DNA of 64,000 nt from Amphiduros pacificus (lineage: Eukaryota; Annelida; Polychaeta; Phyllodocida; Hesionidae): the NCBI GenBank assembly GCA_949316495.1, contig OX439009.1, forward strand, positions 42,075,096-42,139,095, in the 5' to 3' direction. The notes under the pieces were generated by a model. It searched no databases and was not told the DNA's origin. It worked only from the letters and a program-made list of their open reading frames with translations. Position 1 is the first letter of the stretch, and each line of letters starts with the position of its first letter. A program made the position numbers and the translations under genes. Shown here piece after piece: positions 1-12,000 of the stretch.

Positions 1-157
1 GACAGCAATTGGCCATTTTATTACATGTGACAAAATATTTGACTTCGTGCCTATTGGCTGCTAAATAAAGGTGGTCCTGGGTGTGGTCTCCTAAAACTGT
101 CGTTCAACTGCCTTTACTTGCAGAGCCTGATATAAACCCAGGATCTGCTAAGGAGAG
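1..157 (+). repeat. Dispersed repeat copy A (family unknown)
   Basis: This stretch resembles the reverse complement of about 59885-60050. Shared landmarks in order are CAATTGGCCAT, a CATGTGAxxAAATATTT block, TTTACTTGCAG and a TATAAAxCCxGGATCTGCT block. It is cut by the left window edge, so neither termini nor a target duplication can be seen. No coding capacity is evident. Confidence 0.55.
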
Positions 158-201
158 TTGTAAAACAAAATAATCATGGCAGGTGTATATGCGTGATTTA
201 A

Positions 202-510
202 CCCCTAACAGACGGGAAGGACGGCAACGTCCACCACCGGTAACGGACGGGAGGGACATTGATGTCCCCATTGTTCTGGCTTAATGACGTCATTTGTATC
301 ATTCCGAAAGGCTGCAACTTGTTACAATGTAATCATGATAATGACGTCAGACTGAGGGGACCATGAACTTTTGACCCCAAAACTTCATTAAGCATATTGA
401 ATAACCATGGTTATAAATATTATCAATTAAGTATGTAGATACACTAGTCCAGATAAAAATTGGTTAGTCCTGCCAGTCAACAAAATTTAGATAGCCTAGT
501 CCCTTAGGGG
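202..510. mobile_element. piggyBac-like MITE, TTAA-flanked, 309 bp
   Basis: The sequence is bounded by TTAA at 198-201 and 511-514. It starts CCCCTAA and ends TTAGGGG, a short perfect inverted end. TTAA target duplication with CCC...GGG ends is the hallmark of the piggyBac superfamily. At 309 bp it has no room for a transposase, so it would be a non-autonomous copy. Confidence 0.7.
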
Positions 511-514
511 TTAA

Positions 515-730
515 GGCAGTATATACCAAAATGACCAACGTCTATATACCTGATACAGGCTGTATGTGCCTCAAGAACATGTAGGTCAGCTATACAGTCC
601 ATCAGGTCAGCTTGTTATTATTCCAAAACAATGTTATTCAACATATTTACTGTGTGCTTACTCTGTTATGTTACATCGGCCACCATCTTGAAAGTGAACT
701 CAAAGTAAGTCACTTGTCAACTGGCTGTGA

Positions 731-786
<56 letters not shown>

Positions 787-1105
787 GTATATATATATAT
801 ATATTATTCTTTTGTTTTCTTGTATTTTCTTGTATTCTTGTATTTCTGTAAGTTAAAATATGGCACAGGTGGGAACATGAGTCTGTGGCTTGTGTGTTAT
901 TTCTAGTCAGTTATGAATATGACTTCCAATTCACTGCTCAACAATGCTGCCACCTGGTGTTTAAAAATATGTCATGCCTGAGAGAGATTTCCACGCATAC
1001 AAGCTTGACTCGTAGTTGTAAAAAATGTTGATTGACAAGTCATTTCCTTTCAATCAGTTATTACACTAAACTGTCTTTCTATTCCTTTCCCCTCACATCA
1101 TACAG
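515..1105. other. Intergenic, no gene seen
   Basis: AT-rich sequence without a credible coding frame. It contains only the CA/TA microsatellite listed separately. The short open frame running through that microsatellite is an artefact. Confidence 0.6.
730..804. repeat. (CA)n(TA)n microsatellite
   Basis: A run of CA dinucleotides passes into a TA run of about 45 bases with a short interruption. It is a simple-sequence repeat with likely length polymorphism. Confidence 0.95.
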
Positions 1106-1332
1106 AATGGTAGTCATCATTTCAACTGTCATGCCTACAAACCTATCCCAGCATGCATTGTACTTGACACAAGAGACACCTGGTGGATCACAAATGTTAA
1201 AACTCAAGCAGTGATAATTGTTTTCATTGTGATATTCACACAATCAAAGCATTTATTTTAGCGAGACAAAATGGCAAATTCTTGATACACCAATTAGAGA
1301 AATCATAACGAGGCGATTAAATGTATGGAAAG
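1106..1332 (+). other. Possible exon(s) of an unidentified + strand gene
   Basis: Two exon-like pieces are seen. From 1106, after a pyrimidine-rich tract ending CATCATACAG, a frame stays open to the TAG at 1259-1261. That TAG is itself a good 3' splice site (TTTATTTTAG). It is followed by a 71-nt stretch, 1262-1332, open in one frame (peptide including KWQILDTPIREII) and ending in a consensus donor, AAAG|GTGAGT at 1333. I do not recognise the protein, no donor for the first piece is convincing, and no partner exons were found nearby. This may be chance; the second piece is the stronger of the two. Confidence 0.25.
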
Positions 1333-2766
1333 GTGAGTATTTCTTTTATTGCTTGATATATTTCATTAACTTTTACTTTTAATGAGCGAGTCAAAGCTGT
1401 GAAAATGGTCATTCAAAATTGTTTTTCCAATGACATAATGGCTTATAAATGACATAATGGCCTGTAAAGCCTTGTAAAGACTAATGCAATTACTAAAAAC
1501 ATATTACCTAATGTTCTGATATTTCTCATCAGACCATTTTTTAAAAGATTGGACAAAATCCTCTCGGGAAAAGTATGACCTGCTTCCAAATAAAACAAAA
1601 TTAATTGAAAGATGATACAGGATCGACTTTTCACACGTTTATTTGAAGATTTCTTTCAGGCAGCTCACATAATGAATTGTTCCATTGTAATTAGACTTTG
1701 CATTATTGACTATAATATATTGATAAACAGGCTAAAAAAAATATGGCACAGATGAGAATATTTTCAAGTTTCCAATGCCTGTTTATAATTCCTATTATAA
1801 ACACATTACACACTAGATATGCCAATTATAAATACTATAACGTACGTACATGTTATGATTCCAAACTCAATACATTATACATAAATCTGACTGAAGACCA
1901 GCAGTGGTAAATCCCACTCCTGAGATCCTACTCATAATGACTAAATAAGTAGAGGTCAGTAGGTCAGTGTGGTACATTGATATTGTTCTATATCTACAAT
2001 ATTATTCAGGACAATTGCTTTCAGAGCTGCACTGTATATACCAATCAACATAAAGCACCATAAGCCATGGCATATAACATTGCAGGGGCCCACCATCTAA
2101 TCTGATATGCAAAATATCTGACATTCACCCATATGTGCCAGCTGGCAGTTTAAATCGTTCCTCTTTCTGCCTGGTAAACTATGTTCATGGTGATAAATCG
2201 ATGGACATATTTAGCTGGTAAAATCTCATTTGTAAAAAATAGATCATAGTAACAGATGTAATACTCCTGAATTTAATTAAAATATTGCTGAATCAATTTT
2301 TTTCACAGAAAATCTGTACATAATATTATATAATACTCAACACTGAAGCACTTGCATGATATTGTTGCTGGTAAATGGCTTCATTTTTATTTATAGTTCT
2401 TCACAAGCTGGTAGTACAGTGGTAGTTTGCCTGTTAAATGCTGGTAGTTTTCCTGTAAAATTCGAAATTACTCCCTTGTCTTGGATCTTTACATTGAATT
2501 TTAGAGAGAAGGCTGTTGTTCATTCAAATTCATTTTTAGTAAATATAATAATCTATGAAATTCTTTTAAATTTCAAATATTATGTCCCCAAAATGTCTAG
2601 AAATAACATAAACCAAACAAACCATGGGATCACCAGGCATTGGACTGTGCAAAATGCCATGACAAACTGGTTAGTATCTGCCAGCTGGTTTAAAAAGATA
2701 AACTTATCACAATTCTCAGTACATATACAAAAGATAGTTTTGTCATAGTTTTGTCAATAATTGAAG
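1333..2766. other. AT-rich intergenic or intronic DNA, no feature recognised
   Basis: No frame with protein-like composition and no array was seen. A 130-codon open frame at 2356-2748 (+) follows a 3' splice-like TTTATTTATAG, but it has low-complexity, AT-driven composition and resembles nothing I know. This stretch probably includes the 3' flank of the Toll-like receptor gene, which is transcribed from the other strand. Confidence 0.5.
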
Positions 2767-2788
2767 AATCATCATCATCATCATCATC
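2767..2788. repeat. (ATC)n microsatellite
   Basis: About seven ATC/TCA trinucleotides lie just beyond the stop codon of the Toll-like receptor, probably in its 3' UTR. Confidence 0.9.
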
Positions 2789-2837
2789 CCCTTCGCTGAA
2801 GTCAGAAAAGATGTCATAGCCATGGGGTTTTATATAT

Positions 2838-3157
2838 CTATTCTATAAACAAAGGTGGTGGTTCCTGGTCTAATTTCTCCTGAAGTCTTTGCCAGAATAC
2901 GATGTGAGCATCTTGTTCTGCGTCTCCTCCCGGCCATTCCAGTGCATCTCTTTTCTGGATGCTGATCCTGAACACCCTGGGAAGATTTGTATGAGCGGCG
3001 GCCCGTGCCTCGAGCAGGACGAGTATCACCGCCGCGCGGCCCTTCTCGCCCACCTTGTGCTGAGCGATATGTAGGTCATAGTGCACTCTCTCCGCATCCT
3101 TCAAGTACTGCTCTGACAAGACGAGAATCATCTTACGACTCTTACTCATCGCATTTC
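2838..3157 (-). CDS. Toll-like receptor exon 2 (rest of TIR domain, stop)
   Basis: The acceptor is CTTTGCAG|GAAATG with AG at 3159-3158. The exon carries 2 nt plus 105 codons and a TAG stop. It encodes the TIR segment SKSRKMILVLSEQYL, which corresponds to the conserved strand after box 2, and box 3 as FWQRLQEKL. Codons upstream of 3157 in the same frame are intron, so the apparent upstream ATG at 3281 is not used. This exon is much more GC-rich than its surroundings. Confidence 0.88.
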
Positions 3158-6100
3158 CTGCAAAGGATTTAACTTGCTGATTATGATTGATACAATATAA
3201 TCCATACAGTAGGTTGCTGGGAAACTTTATGAAATGAAATAAATTATATGAACAGGCGGTGAACACATTTGATCTGGACATTGAAGGAAAAAAATAAAAA
3301 ATAAAATTATGACTCTATTTAGGTATTTTTCATAAGCAGATTGTTGTGTTGGTGGCAATATAAGAAAAAGATAATGTACTGATGTGAGAGGTTATTTATA
3401 ATGATCTTGTATATATAATGTACTGATGTGAGAGGTTATTTATAATGATCTTGTATATATAATGTACTGATGTGAGAGGTTATTTATAATGATCTTGTAT
3501 ATATAATGTACTGATGTGAGGGGTTATTTATAATGATCTTGTATATATAATGTACTGATGTGAGAGGTTATTTATAATGATCTTGTATATATAATGTACT
3601 GATGTGAGAGGTTATTCATAATGATCTTGTATATATAATGTACTGATGTGAGAGGTTATTTATAATGATCTTGTATATATAATGTATTGATGTGAGAGGT
3701 TATTTATAATGATCTTGTATATATAATGTACTGATGTGAGGGGTTATTTATAATGATCTTGTATATATAATGTACTGATGTGAGAGGTTATTTATCATGA
3801 TCTTGTATATATAATGTACTGATGTGAGAGGTTATTCATAATGATCTTGTATATATAATGTACTGATGTGAGAGGTTATTCATAATGATCTTGTATATAT
3901 AATGTACTGATGTGAGAGGTTATTTATAATGATCTTGTATATATAATGTACTGATGTGAGAGGTTATTTATAATGATCTTGTATATATAATGTACTGATA
4001 TGAGAGGTTATTTATAATGATCTTGTATATATAGTGTACTGATATGAGATGTTATTTATAATGATCTTGTATATAGATAATGTACTGATGTGAGAGGTTA
4101 TTCATAATGATCTTGTATATATAATGTACTGATGTGAGGGGTTATTTATAATGATCTTGTATATATAATGTACTGATGTGAGAGGTTATTTATAATGATC
4201 TTGTATATATAATGTACTGATGTGAGAGGTTATTTATAATGATCTTGTATATATAATGTACTGATGTGAGAGGTTATTCATAATGATCTTGTATATATAA
4301 TGTACTGATGTGAGAGGTTATTTATAATGATCTTGTATATATAATGTACTGATGTGAGAGGTTATTTATAATGATCTTGTATATATAATGTACTGATGTG
4401 AGGGGTTATTTATAATGATCTTGTATATATAATGTACTGATGTGAGAGGTTATTTATAATGATCTTGTATATATAATGTACTGATGTGAGAGGTTATTCA
4501 TAATGATCTTGTATATATAATGTACTGATGTGAGAGGTTATTCATAATGATCTTGTATATATAATGTACTGATGTGAGAGGTTATTTATAATGATCTTGT
4601 ATATATAATGTACTGATGTGAGAGGTTATTTATAATGATCTTGTATATATAATGTACTGATATGAGAGGTTATTTATAATGATCTTGTATATATAGTGTA
4701 CTGATATGAGATGTTATTTATAATGATCTTGTATATAGATAATGTACTGATGTGAGAGGTTATTCATAATGATCTTGTATATATAATGTACTGATGTGAG
4801 GGGTTATTTATAATGATCTTGTATATATAATGTACTGATGTGAGGGGTTATTTATAATGATCTTGTATATATAATGTACTGATGTGAGAGGTTATTTATA
4901 ATGATCTTGTATATATAATGTACTGATATGAGGGGTTATTTATAATGATCTTGTATATATAATGTACTGATGTGAGGGGTTATTTATAATGATCTTGTAT
5001 ATATAGTGTACTGATATGAGATGTTATTTATAATGATCTTGTATATAGATAATGTACTGATGTGAGAGGTTATTCATAATGATCTTGTATATATAATGTA
5101 CTGATGTGAGGGGTTATTTATAATGATCTTGTATATATAATGTACTGGTGTGAGGGTTATTTATAATGATCTTGTATATATAATGTACTGATGTGAGAGG
5201 TTATTTATAATGATCTTGTATATATAATGTACTGATGTGAGAGGTTATTTATAATGATCTTGTATAAAGATAATGTACTGATGTGAGCGGTTATTTATCA
5301 TGATCTTGTATATATAATGTACTGATATGAGGGGTTATTTATAATGATCTTGTATATATAATGTACTGATGTGAGGGGTTATTCATAATGATCTTGTATA
5401 TATAATGTACTGATGTGAGGGGTTATTTATAATGATCTTGTATATATAATGTACTGATGTGAGAGGTTATTTATAATGATCTTGTATATATAATGTACTG
5501 ATGTGAGGGGTTATTTATAATGATCTTGTATATATAATGTACTGATGTGAGGGGTTATTTATAATGATCTTGTATATATAATGTACTGATGTGAGAGGTT
5601 ATTTATAATGATCTTGTATATATAATGTACTGATGTGAGAGGTTATTTATAATGATCTTGTATATATAATGTACTGATGTGAGGGGTTATTTATAATGAT
5701 CTTGTATATATAATGTACTGATGTGAGGGGTTATTTATAATGATCTTGTATATATAATGTACTGATGTGAGAGGTTATTTATAATGATCTTGTATATATA
5801 ATGTACTGATGTGAGGGGTTATTTATAATGATCTTGTATATATAATGTACTGATGTGAGGGGTTATTTATAATGATCTTGTATATATAATGTACTGATGT
5901 GAGAGGTTATTTATAATGATCTTGTATATATAATGTACTGATGTGAGAGGTTATTTATAATGATCTTGTATATATAATGTACTGATGTGAGAGGTTATTC
6001 ATAATGATCTTGTATATATAATGTACTGATGTGAGGGGTTATTTATAATGATCTTGTATATATAATGTACTGATGTGAGGGGTTATTTATAATGATCTTG

Positions 6101-8611
6101 TATATATAATGTACTGATGTGAGGGGTTATTTATAATGATCTTGTATATATAATGTACTGATGTGAGGGGTTATTTATAATGATCTTGTATATATAATGT
6201 ACTGATGTGAGAGGTTATTTATAATGATCTTGTATATATAATGTACTGATGTGAGGGGTTATTTATAATGATCTTGTATAGATAATGTACTGACGTGAGG
6301 GGTTATTTATAATGATCTTGTCTGTTTATCGCCCACCTTTCTCGTTGAGATTTCCTCTGCCGCCGAGTACGTCCCGGTGCTCGTAGAAGAGTCTGTGCCT
6401 GCCCGCCTCATGCTCCAGGTCTATCTTCTCCATTAGATAATTCTCTACCCAATTTCTATCTTCTTCATGTTCGCTCTCTGAGTATGACACATATGCATCA
6501 TAAATATCAACATCTTGTATAAGTTCTTCATTGTCATGGCCACCATTGGCAATTTGTCTTTTTCGCTTGTTGGTGATTTGGCGAATGTAGTACCACCAGA
6601 TACGTAGCCGCCATCGGTTGACATAGCCGACTGACATGACAAGAACCACTGCTGCTAAAGTGATACCGACACCGCCATACAGGAAATACAGCCAGTTACA
6701 AGCAATCCATATGGAATCCGGATCGAAATCCATGAACCTTTTCCCCTCCATGTTCTTTGGTGAGTAGCATTTGTAATTAGGCAGGTTGACGAGTGTCAGA
6801 TTTGGGTGGTTTGTCCAACTGCGGAACCAGCGCATGTCACAGTTGCAAGCAAACGGATTAGCCGTGAGATCCAAAGTTACTTTACAGGAGAACGCTTCTA
6901 ACGATGTTGTATTGACCACAGCAATTCTATTTGCAGACATATTGACAACAGATAAGTGTGGTTTGTTTACAAATACAGCTTCATCCCAGTGGTAAATTCC
7001 ATTATTTTCCAATCCTAAAGTTTCTAGTGATTTAAGGTCCTTAAAAACTACACCAGGAAGTTGTCCAATCCTATTATCATCAATGTGTAGTTCCTTTAGG
7101 CTAATTAATCCAGTCAAAATATTGCCATCATAATCAGTATCAAGAACATAGCCAAGTCTGTTTTTTGAAAGAAATAATGATTTTAAGGAGACAAGGGGCT
7201 TGAATATTCCGACTGGTAACTCGCGACAGTCATTGCCTGACATGTCGAGGTAGGTTAGAGTTGTTAGTCCTGAAAACAATTTACTTTGGTTCACCACTGT
7301 CTTCATGTTATTCTCTTTCAGAAATAGATACTTTAAATTATTCAAATTTGCCATAGCTTCATTGCCAATGCTGTTTCCTCCTAATTGGTTCAAGCTTAAG
7401 TCAAGACTTTCAAGATTCCAAAGACCATTAAAAGCTCCATTTTTAATTGTCAAAATTCCACAACCGCGCATCTTAAGCTCGCCAAGATTTTGTAAATTGA
7501 TGAAAATATCATCTGGTATAACTGTGATGCCAGTGTTGTGCGTCAAGTCCAATATTTGTAGAGAAGGGGGCAAGTTATTTGGGATATTTTGTAAGGCATT
7601 CCATTGCAGATCAAGTCTGGTCAGCCGATTCAATCCAATGAAGGTTCCATTCTCGGTTCCTGCTATCTCTGCCCGAGGTAGTAAGAGGCGTTCAAGCACA
7701 GGAAAGAAGCGGAAAGTCCCGTTCTTGATCACGCCGAGTTTACTGCGTCCAAGCGAGAGTTGCTTTAGAGGAACATTGTTCAACGCTGCGAATGTGTCAT
7801 TGGGAAGGTAGCCATCCTGTATTATATGACTGAGATCCAGTGAAACTATATTACTGTTTCCTAGTCCTTGGATGATATCTTTCAAATTAGTTGCTGAAAT
7901 TGGATTTTCCGCTAAACTTAATGAGGTTAATTTAACAAATGGCGCAAACGTGTTATTTTCTATGTGTTTGATTTTACAACGAGACAGGTCAATTTTGGCC
8001 AGAGTGTCAGACTGGAGAGCCATAAAATCCTGAGCATACAGCGCTTCTATTGGGTTCACGTTTAGAACTATAGTTGTAATATATTTAATATTTTTAAAGC
8101 CATCAGGGAAAGTAGCATGATCTAGATGATTATTATCCAAGTTGAGCTTAAGCAAGGAGGATGAGTTAGTAAGGTCCGGGACGCTGGTCAGGTAATTCTG
8201 ACTGAGGTACAGATACCGTAGGCTTGAGAGACCAATGAAGACCTGCCTGTCAAGTACGCCACCAAGCTTATTATTGGTAAGGTAAAGAGTCCGCAAGTTT
8301 CTTAGATCCTCAAACGCTCCATTTTCTATTGTTGCTATGATATTTTTCTTAAAACTAACGGATGTCAAATTGGACAGACCTTTGAGATCGTTTCTTCTTA
8401 TCCTGGTCAGTAGATTATAACCCAAGTACAGTTCTTTCACCACAGTGGGTATGTTACTTGGGATATTTTGCAGTTTATTTCTCTCACAGTAGAGTCTCCT
8501 GTTGGAATCTTTACATGCACATCCTCTGGGACAGGGGAATGTTTCTCCTGTGCGACACACTGCAAGCCAGCTTGTAAATAAAACAACCTTAAGAACATGT
8601 CCCATCAACAT
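2838..8611 (-). CDS. Toll-like receptor, two coding exons, 864 aa
   Basis: Single-pass pattern-recognition receptor expected to signal through its TIR domain to MyD88-type adaptors. Exon 1 is 8611-6337 (758 codons plus 1 nt) and exon 2 is 3157-2838. The junction joins ...NLNEK|G|NAMSKS in frame. Order of parts: signal peptide (about 1-24); Cys-rich LRR N-cap (CPRGCAC); about 21 leucine-rich repeats; LRR C-cap (NPFACNCD, about 585-640); transmembrane helix (about 640-663); basic juxtamembrane stretch; TIR from about 702. TIR box 1 (YDAYVSYSE), box 2 (RDVLGG...) and box 3 (FW) are all visible. One C-terminal cap places it in the vertebrate-like single-cysteine-cluster class. Oddity: the usual BB-loop proline (RDxxPG) is glycine here. 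The intron cuts the TIR domain immediately after box 2 and is filled by a minisatellite. Confidence 0.9.
3371..6320. repeat. 44-bp minisatellite in the Toll-like receptor intron, about 67 copies
   Basis: Unit period is 44 bp (repeats begin at 3371, 3415 and so on), with core ATAATGTACTGATGTGAGAG. Variants (GAGGGG for GAGAGG, TTATTCAT for TTATTTAT, GATATGAGATG, and a 46-bp unit with ATAGATAATG) recur in the same order about 662 bp apart (4032 and 4694) and again 310 bp on (5004). This shows block duplication of about 15 and 7 units. The array begins some 15 bp inside the 5' splice site (6336) and fills almost the whole 3.2 kb intron. Confidence 0.97.
6337..8611 (-). CDS. Toll-like receptor exon 1 (ectodomain, TM, first part of TIR)
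   Basis: The start ATG at 8611 gives a hydrophobic signal sequence directly before the CPRGCAC N-cap, so this start is preferred. The exon ends at 6337 with donor AAAG|GTGGGC (intron GT at 6336-6335), phase 1. Reading on past the donor adds only a few codons before a stop, as expected of intron. Many N-glycosylation sequons (NGT, NNT, NMS) lie in the repeats, consistent with an extracellular domain. Confidence 0.9.
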
Positions 8612-8765
8612 GATGTCAACTTTTGTTGATGATTATGTTTTATATCTGATTAGAGCTATTTCCGTCGTATCTCAGTGACAGGTTTCTTGTCATGCACTTG
8701 TCGGGATATCTCGTGATATCGATCAGTCTGAAAAGATAAAAGCATAACGATAAGAACTGAAAATG
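8612..8765 (-). promoter_or_regulatory. Toll-like receptor 5' flank / possible 5' UTR splice site
   Basis: On the minus strand a 3' splice-like ATCTTTTCAG|ACTGATC (AG at 8729-8728) lies about 117 nt before the ATG. The coding exon may therefore begin with UTR spliced from further upstream, possibly beyond the fold-back element. No TATA box is convincing. Confidence 0.3.
8757..8765. repeat. Left target-site duplication of the fold-back element
   Basis: CTGAAAATG, identical to 22455-22463. Confidence 0.85.
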
Positions 8766-9010
8766 ATGTCCGTGAAGCTCGTCCCACATTCACTTTCGTC
8801 CCATATTCGTCCCACATTCGTCCCACATTCGTCCCATATTCGGTTTGTCAATTTTTGGCCCGTATACCCATCAGACTATAACAGGAAGGTCAAGATCTTT
8901 CTGGGGGGACCCCTTTAAAGGTCAGAGGCCTTTAAAAAGGTCAGGGCCCTTTTACCCTGACAAACATATAAAATATAGGCGCGAAAAGAAAGAGAAGACT
9001 AAAGTGACGA
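8766..9010 (+). repeat. Left terminal inverted repeat, 245 bp
   Basis: Pairs with 22210-22454. The outer part has five short direct repeats of CGTCCCACATT/CGTCCCATATT, which look like subterminal transposase-binding sites. A GC-rich inner part contains paired motifs AAAGGTCAGAGGCCTTT and GGTCAGGGCCC. A 73-codon open frame in each end is the same sequence on opposite strands and is not a gene. Confidence 0.9.
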
Positions 9011-12000
9011 GATGCCGATTTTCGCCGTTAAATTCCCCCCTTTTTTCAATTGGAATATTAAGCTAGGGGGGTCTATGACTTTTTTGAACCAAAACCATTT
9101 TGGTGCGAGACCGGTTTTAATATGCTAGAGACCCGTAAATCAAAGAAAACCTGTAATTTTACCCATTATTTTGTGTTTGGGTACCTGGATGCCGATTTTC
9201 GCCATTAAATTCCCCCCTTTTTTCAATTGGAATATTAAGCTAGGGGGGTCTATGATTTTTCTGAACCAAAACCATTTTGGTGCGAGACTGGTTTTAATTT
9301 GCTAGAGACCCGTAAATCGGAGAAAACTTGGAATTTTACCCATTTTTTTGTGTTTGGGTACCCGGATGCCGATTTTCGCCGTTAAATTCCCCCCTTTTTT
9401 CAATTGGAATATTAAGCTAGGGGGGTCTATGATTTTTCTGAACCAAAACCATTTTGGTGCGAGACCGGTTTTAATATGCTAGAGACCCGTAAATCGGAGA
9501 AAACCTGTAATTTTACCCATTTTTTTGTGTTTGGGTACCCGGATGCCGATATTTGCCGTTAAATTCCCCCCTTTTTTCAATTGGAATAATAAGCTAGGGG
9601 GGTCTATGATTTTTTTGAACCAAAACCATTTTGGTGCTAGACCGGTTTTGATGTGCTAGAGACCCGTAAAACGGAGAAAACGGTTAACTTCAAAAAAAAA
9701 ATTTATGTTTAGGTACCCGGATGCCGATTTTCGCCGTTAAATTCCCCCCTTTTTTCAATTGGAATATTAAGCTAGGGGGGTCTATGATTTTTCTGAACCA
9801 AAACCATTTTGGTGCGAGACCGGTTTTAATATGCTAGAGACCCGTAAATCGGAGAAAACCTGTAATTTTACCCATTTTTTTGTGTTTGGGTACCCGGATG
9901 CCGATTTTCGCCGTTAAATTCCCCCCCTTTTTCAATTGGAATAATAAGCTAGGGGGGTCTATGATTTTTTTGAACCAAAACCATTTTGGTGCGAGACCGG
10001 TTTTGATGTGCTAGAGACCCGTAAATCGGAGAAAACCAGTAATTTTACCCATTTTTTTGTGTTTGGGTACCCGGATGCCGATTTTCGCCGTTAAATTCCC
10101 CCCTTTTTTCAATTGGAATAATAAGCTAGGGGGGTCTATGATTTTTTTTAACCAAAACCATTTTGGTGCGAGACCGGTTTTGATGTGCTAGAGACCCGTA
10201 AAACGGAGAAAACGGTTAACTTCAAAAAAAAAATTTATGTTTAGGTACCCGGATGCCGATTTTCGCCGTTAAATTTCCCCCTTTTTTCAATTGGAATATT
10301 AAGCTAGGGGGGTCTATGATTTTTCTGAACCAAAACCATTTTGGTGCGAGACCGGTTTTAATATGCTAGAGACCCGTAAATGGGAGAAAACCTGTAATTT
10401 TACCCATTATTTTGTGTTTGGGTACCTGGATGCCGATTTTCGCCGTTAAATTCCCCCCTTTTTTCAATTGGAATATTAAGCTAGGGGGGTCTATGATTTT
10501 TCTGAACCAAAACCATTTTGGTGCGAGACCGGTTTTAATATGCTAGAGACCCGTAAATCGGAGAAAACCTGTAATTTTACCCATTTTTTTGTGTTTGGGT
10601 ACCCGGATGCCGATTTTCGCCGTTAAATTCCCCCCTTTTTTCAATTGGAATAATAAGCTAGGGGGGTCTATGATTTTTTTGAACCAAAACCATTTTGGTG
10701 CGAGACCGGTTTTGATATGCTAGAGACCCGTAAATCGGAGAAAACCAGTAATTTTACCCATTTTTTTGTGTTTGGGTACCCGGATGCCGATTTTCGCCGT
10801 TAAATTCCCCCCTTTTTTCAATTGGAATAATAAGCTAGGGGGGTCTATGATTTTTTTTAACCAAAACCATTTTGGTGCGAGACCGGTTTTGATGTGCTAG
10901 AGACCCGTAAAACGGAGAAAACGGTTAACTTCAAAAAAAAAATTTATGTTTAGGTACCCGGATGCCGATTTTCGCCGTTAAATTTACCCCTTTTTTCAAT
11001 TGGAATATTAAGCTAGGGGGGTCTATGATTTTTCTGAACCAAAACCATTTTGGTGCGAGACCGGTTTTAATATGCTAGAGACCTGTAAATGGGAGAAAAC
11101 CTGTAATTTTACCCATTATTTTGTGTTTGGGTACCCGGATGCCGATTTTCGCCGTTAAATTCCCCCCTTTTTTCAATTGGAATATTAAGCTAGGGGGGTC
11201 TATGATTTTTCTGAACCAAAACCATTTTGGTGCGAGACCGGTTTTAATATGCTAGAGACCCGTAAATCGGAGAAAACCTGTAATTTTACCCATTTTTTTG
11301 TGTTTGGGTACCCGGATGCCGATTTTCGCCGTTAAATTCCCCCCTTTTTTCAATTGGAATAATAAGCTAGGGGGGTCTATGATTTTCTTGAACCAAAACC
11401 ATTTTGGTGCGAGACCGGTTTTGATGTGCTAGAGACCCGTAAAACGGAGAAAACGGTTAACTTCAAAAAAAAAATTTATGTTTAGGTACCCGGATGCCGA
11501 TTTTCGCCGTTAAATTCCCCCCTTTTTTCAATTGGAATATTAAGCTAGGGGGGTCTATGATTTTTCTGAACCAAAACCATTTTGGTGCGAGACCGGTTTT
11601 AATATGCTAGAGACCCGTAAATCTGAGAAAACTTGGAATTTTACCCATTTTTTTGTGTTTGGGTACCCGGATGCCGATTTTCGCCGTTAAATTCCCCCCA
11701 TTTTTCAATTGGAATATTAAGCTAGGGGGGTCTATGATTTTTCTGAACCAAAACCATTTTGGTGCGAGACCGGTTTCGATGTGCTAGAGACCCGTAAATC
11801 GGAGAAAACCTGTAATTTTACCCATTTTTTTGTGTTTGGGTACCCGGATGCCGATTTTCGCCGTTAAATTCCCCCCTTTTTTCAATTGGAATAATAAGCT
11901 AGGGGGGTCTATGATTTTTTTTAACCAAAACCATTTTGGTGCGAGACCGGTTTTAATATGCTAGAGACCCGTAAATGGGAGAAAACTTGGAATTTTACCC

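Noticed and set aside
730-804. Hydrophobic peptide with HTHTH-YIYIY repeats
   Set aside because: Translation of the CA/TA microsatellite.
3158-3281. N-terminal 42 codons of the 147-codon frame at 2838-3281 as part of the TIR protein
   Set aside because: A splice acceptor at 3158 and frame continuity with exon 1 show that this part is intron.
8845-9066. 73-codon frame, found again on the other strand at 22154-22375
   Set aside because: It is the same terminal inverted repeat read twice; composition is not protein-like and it runs into the satellite.
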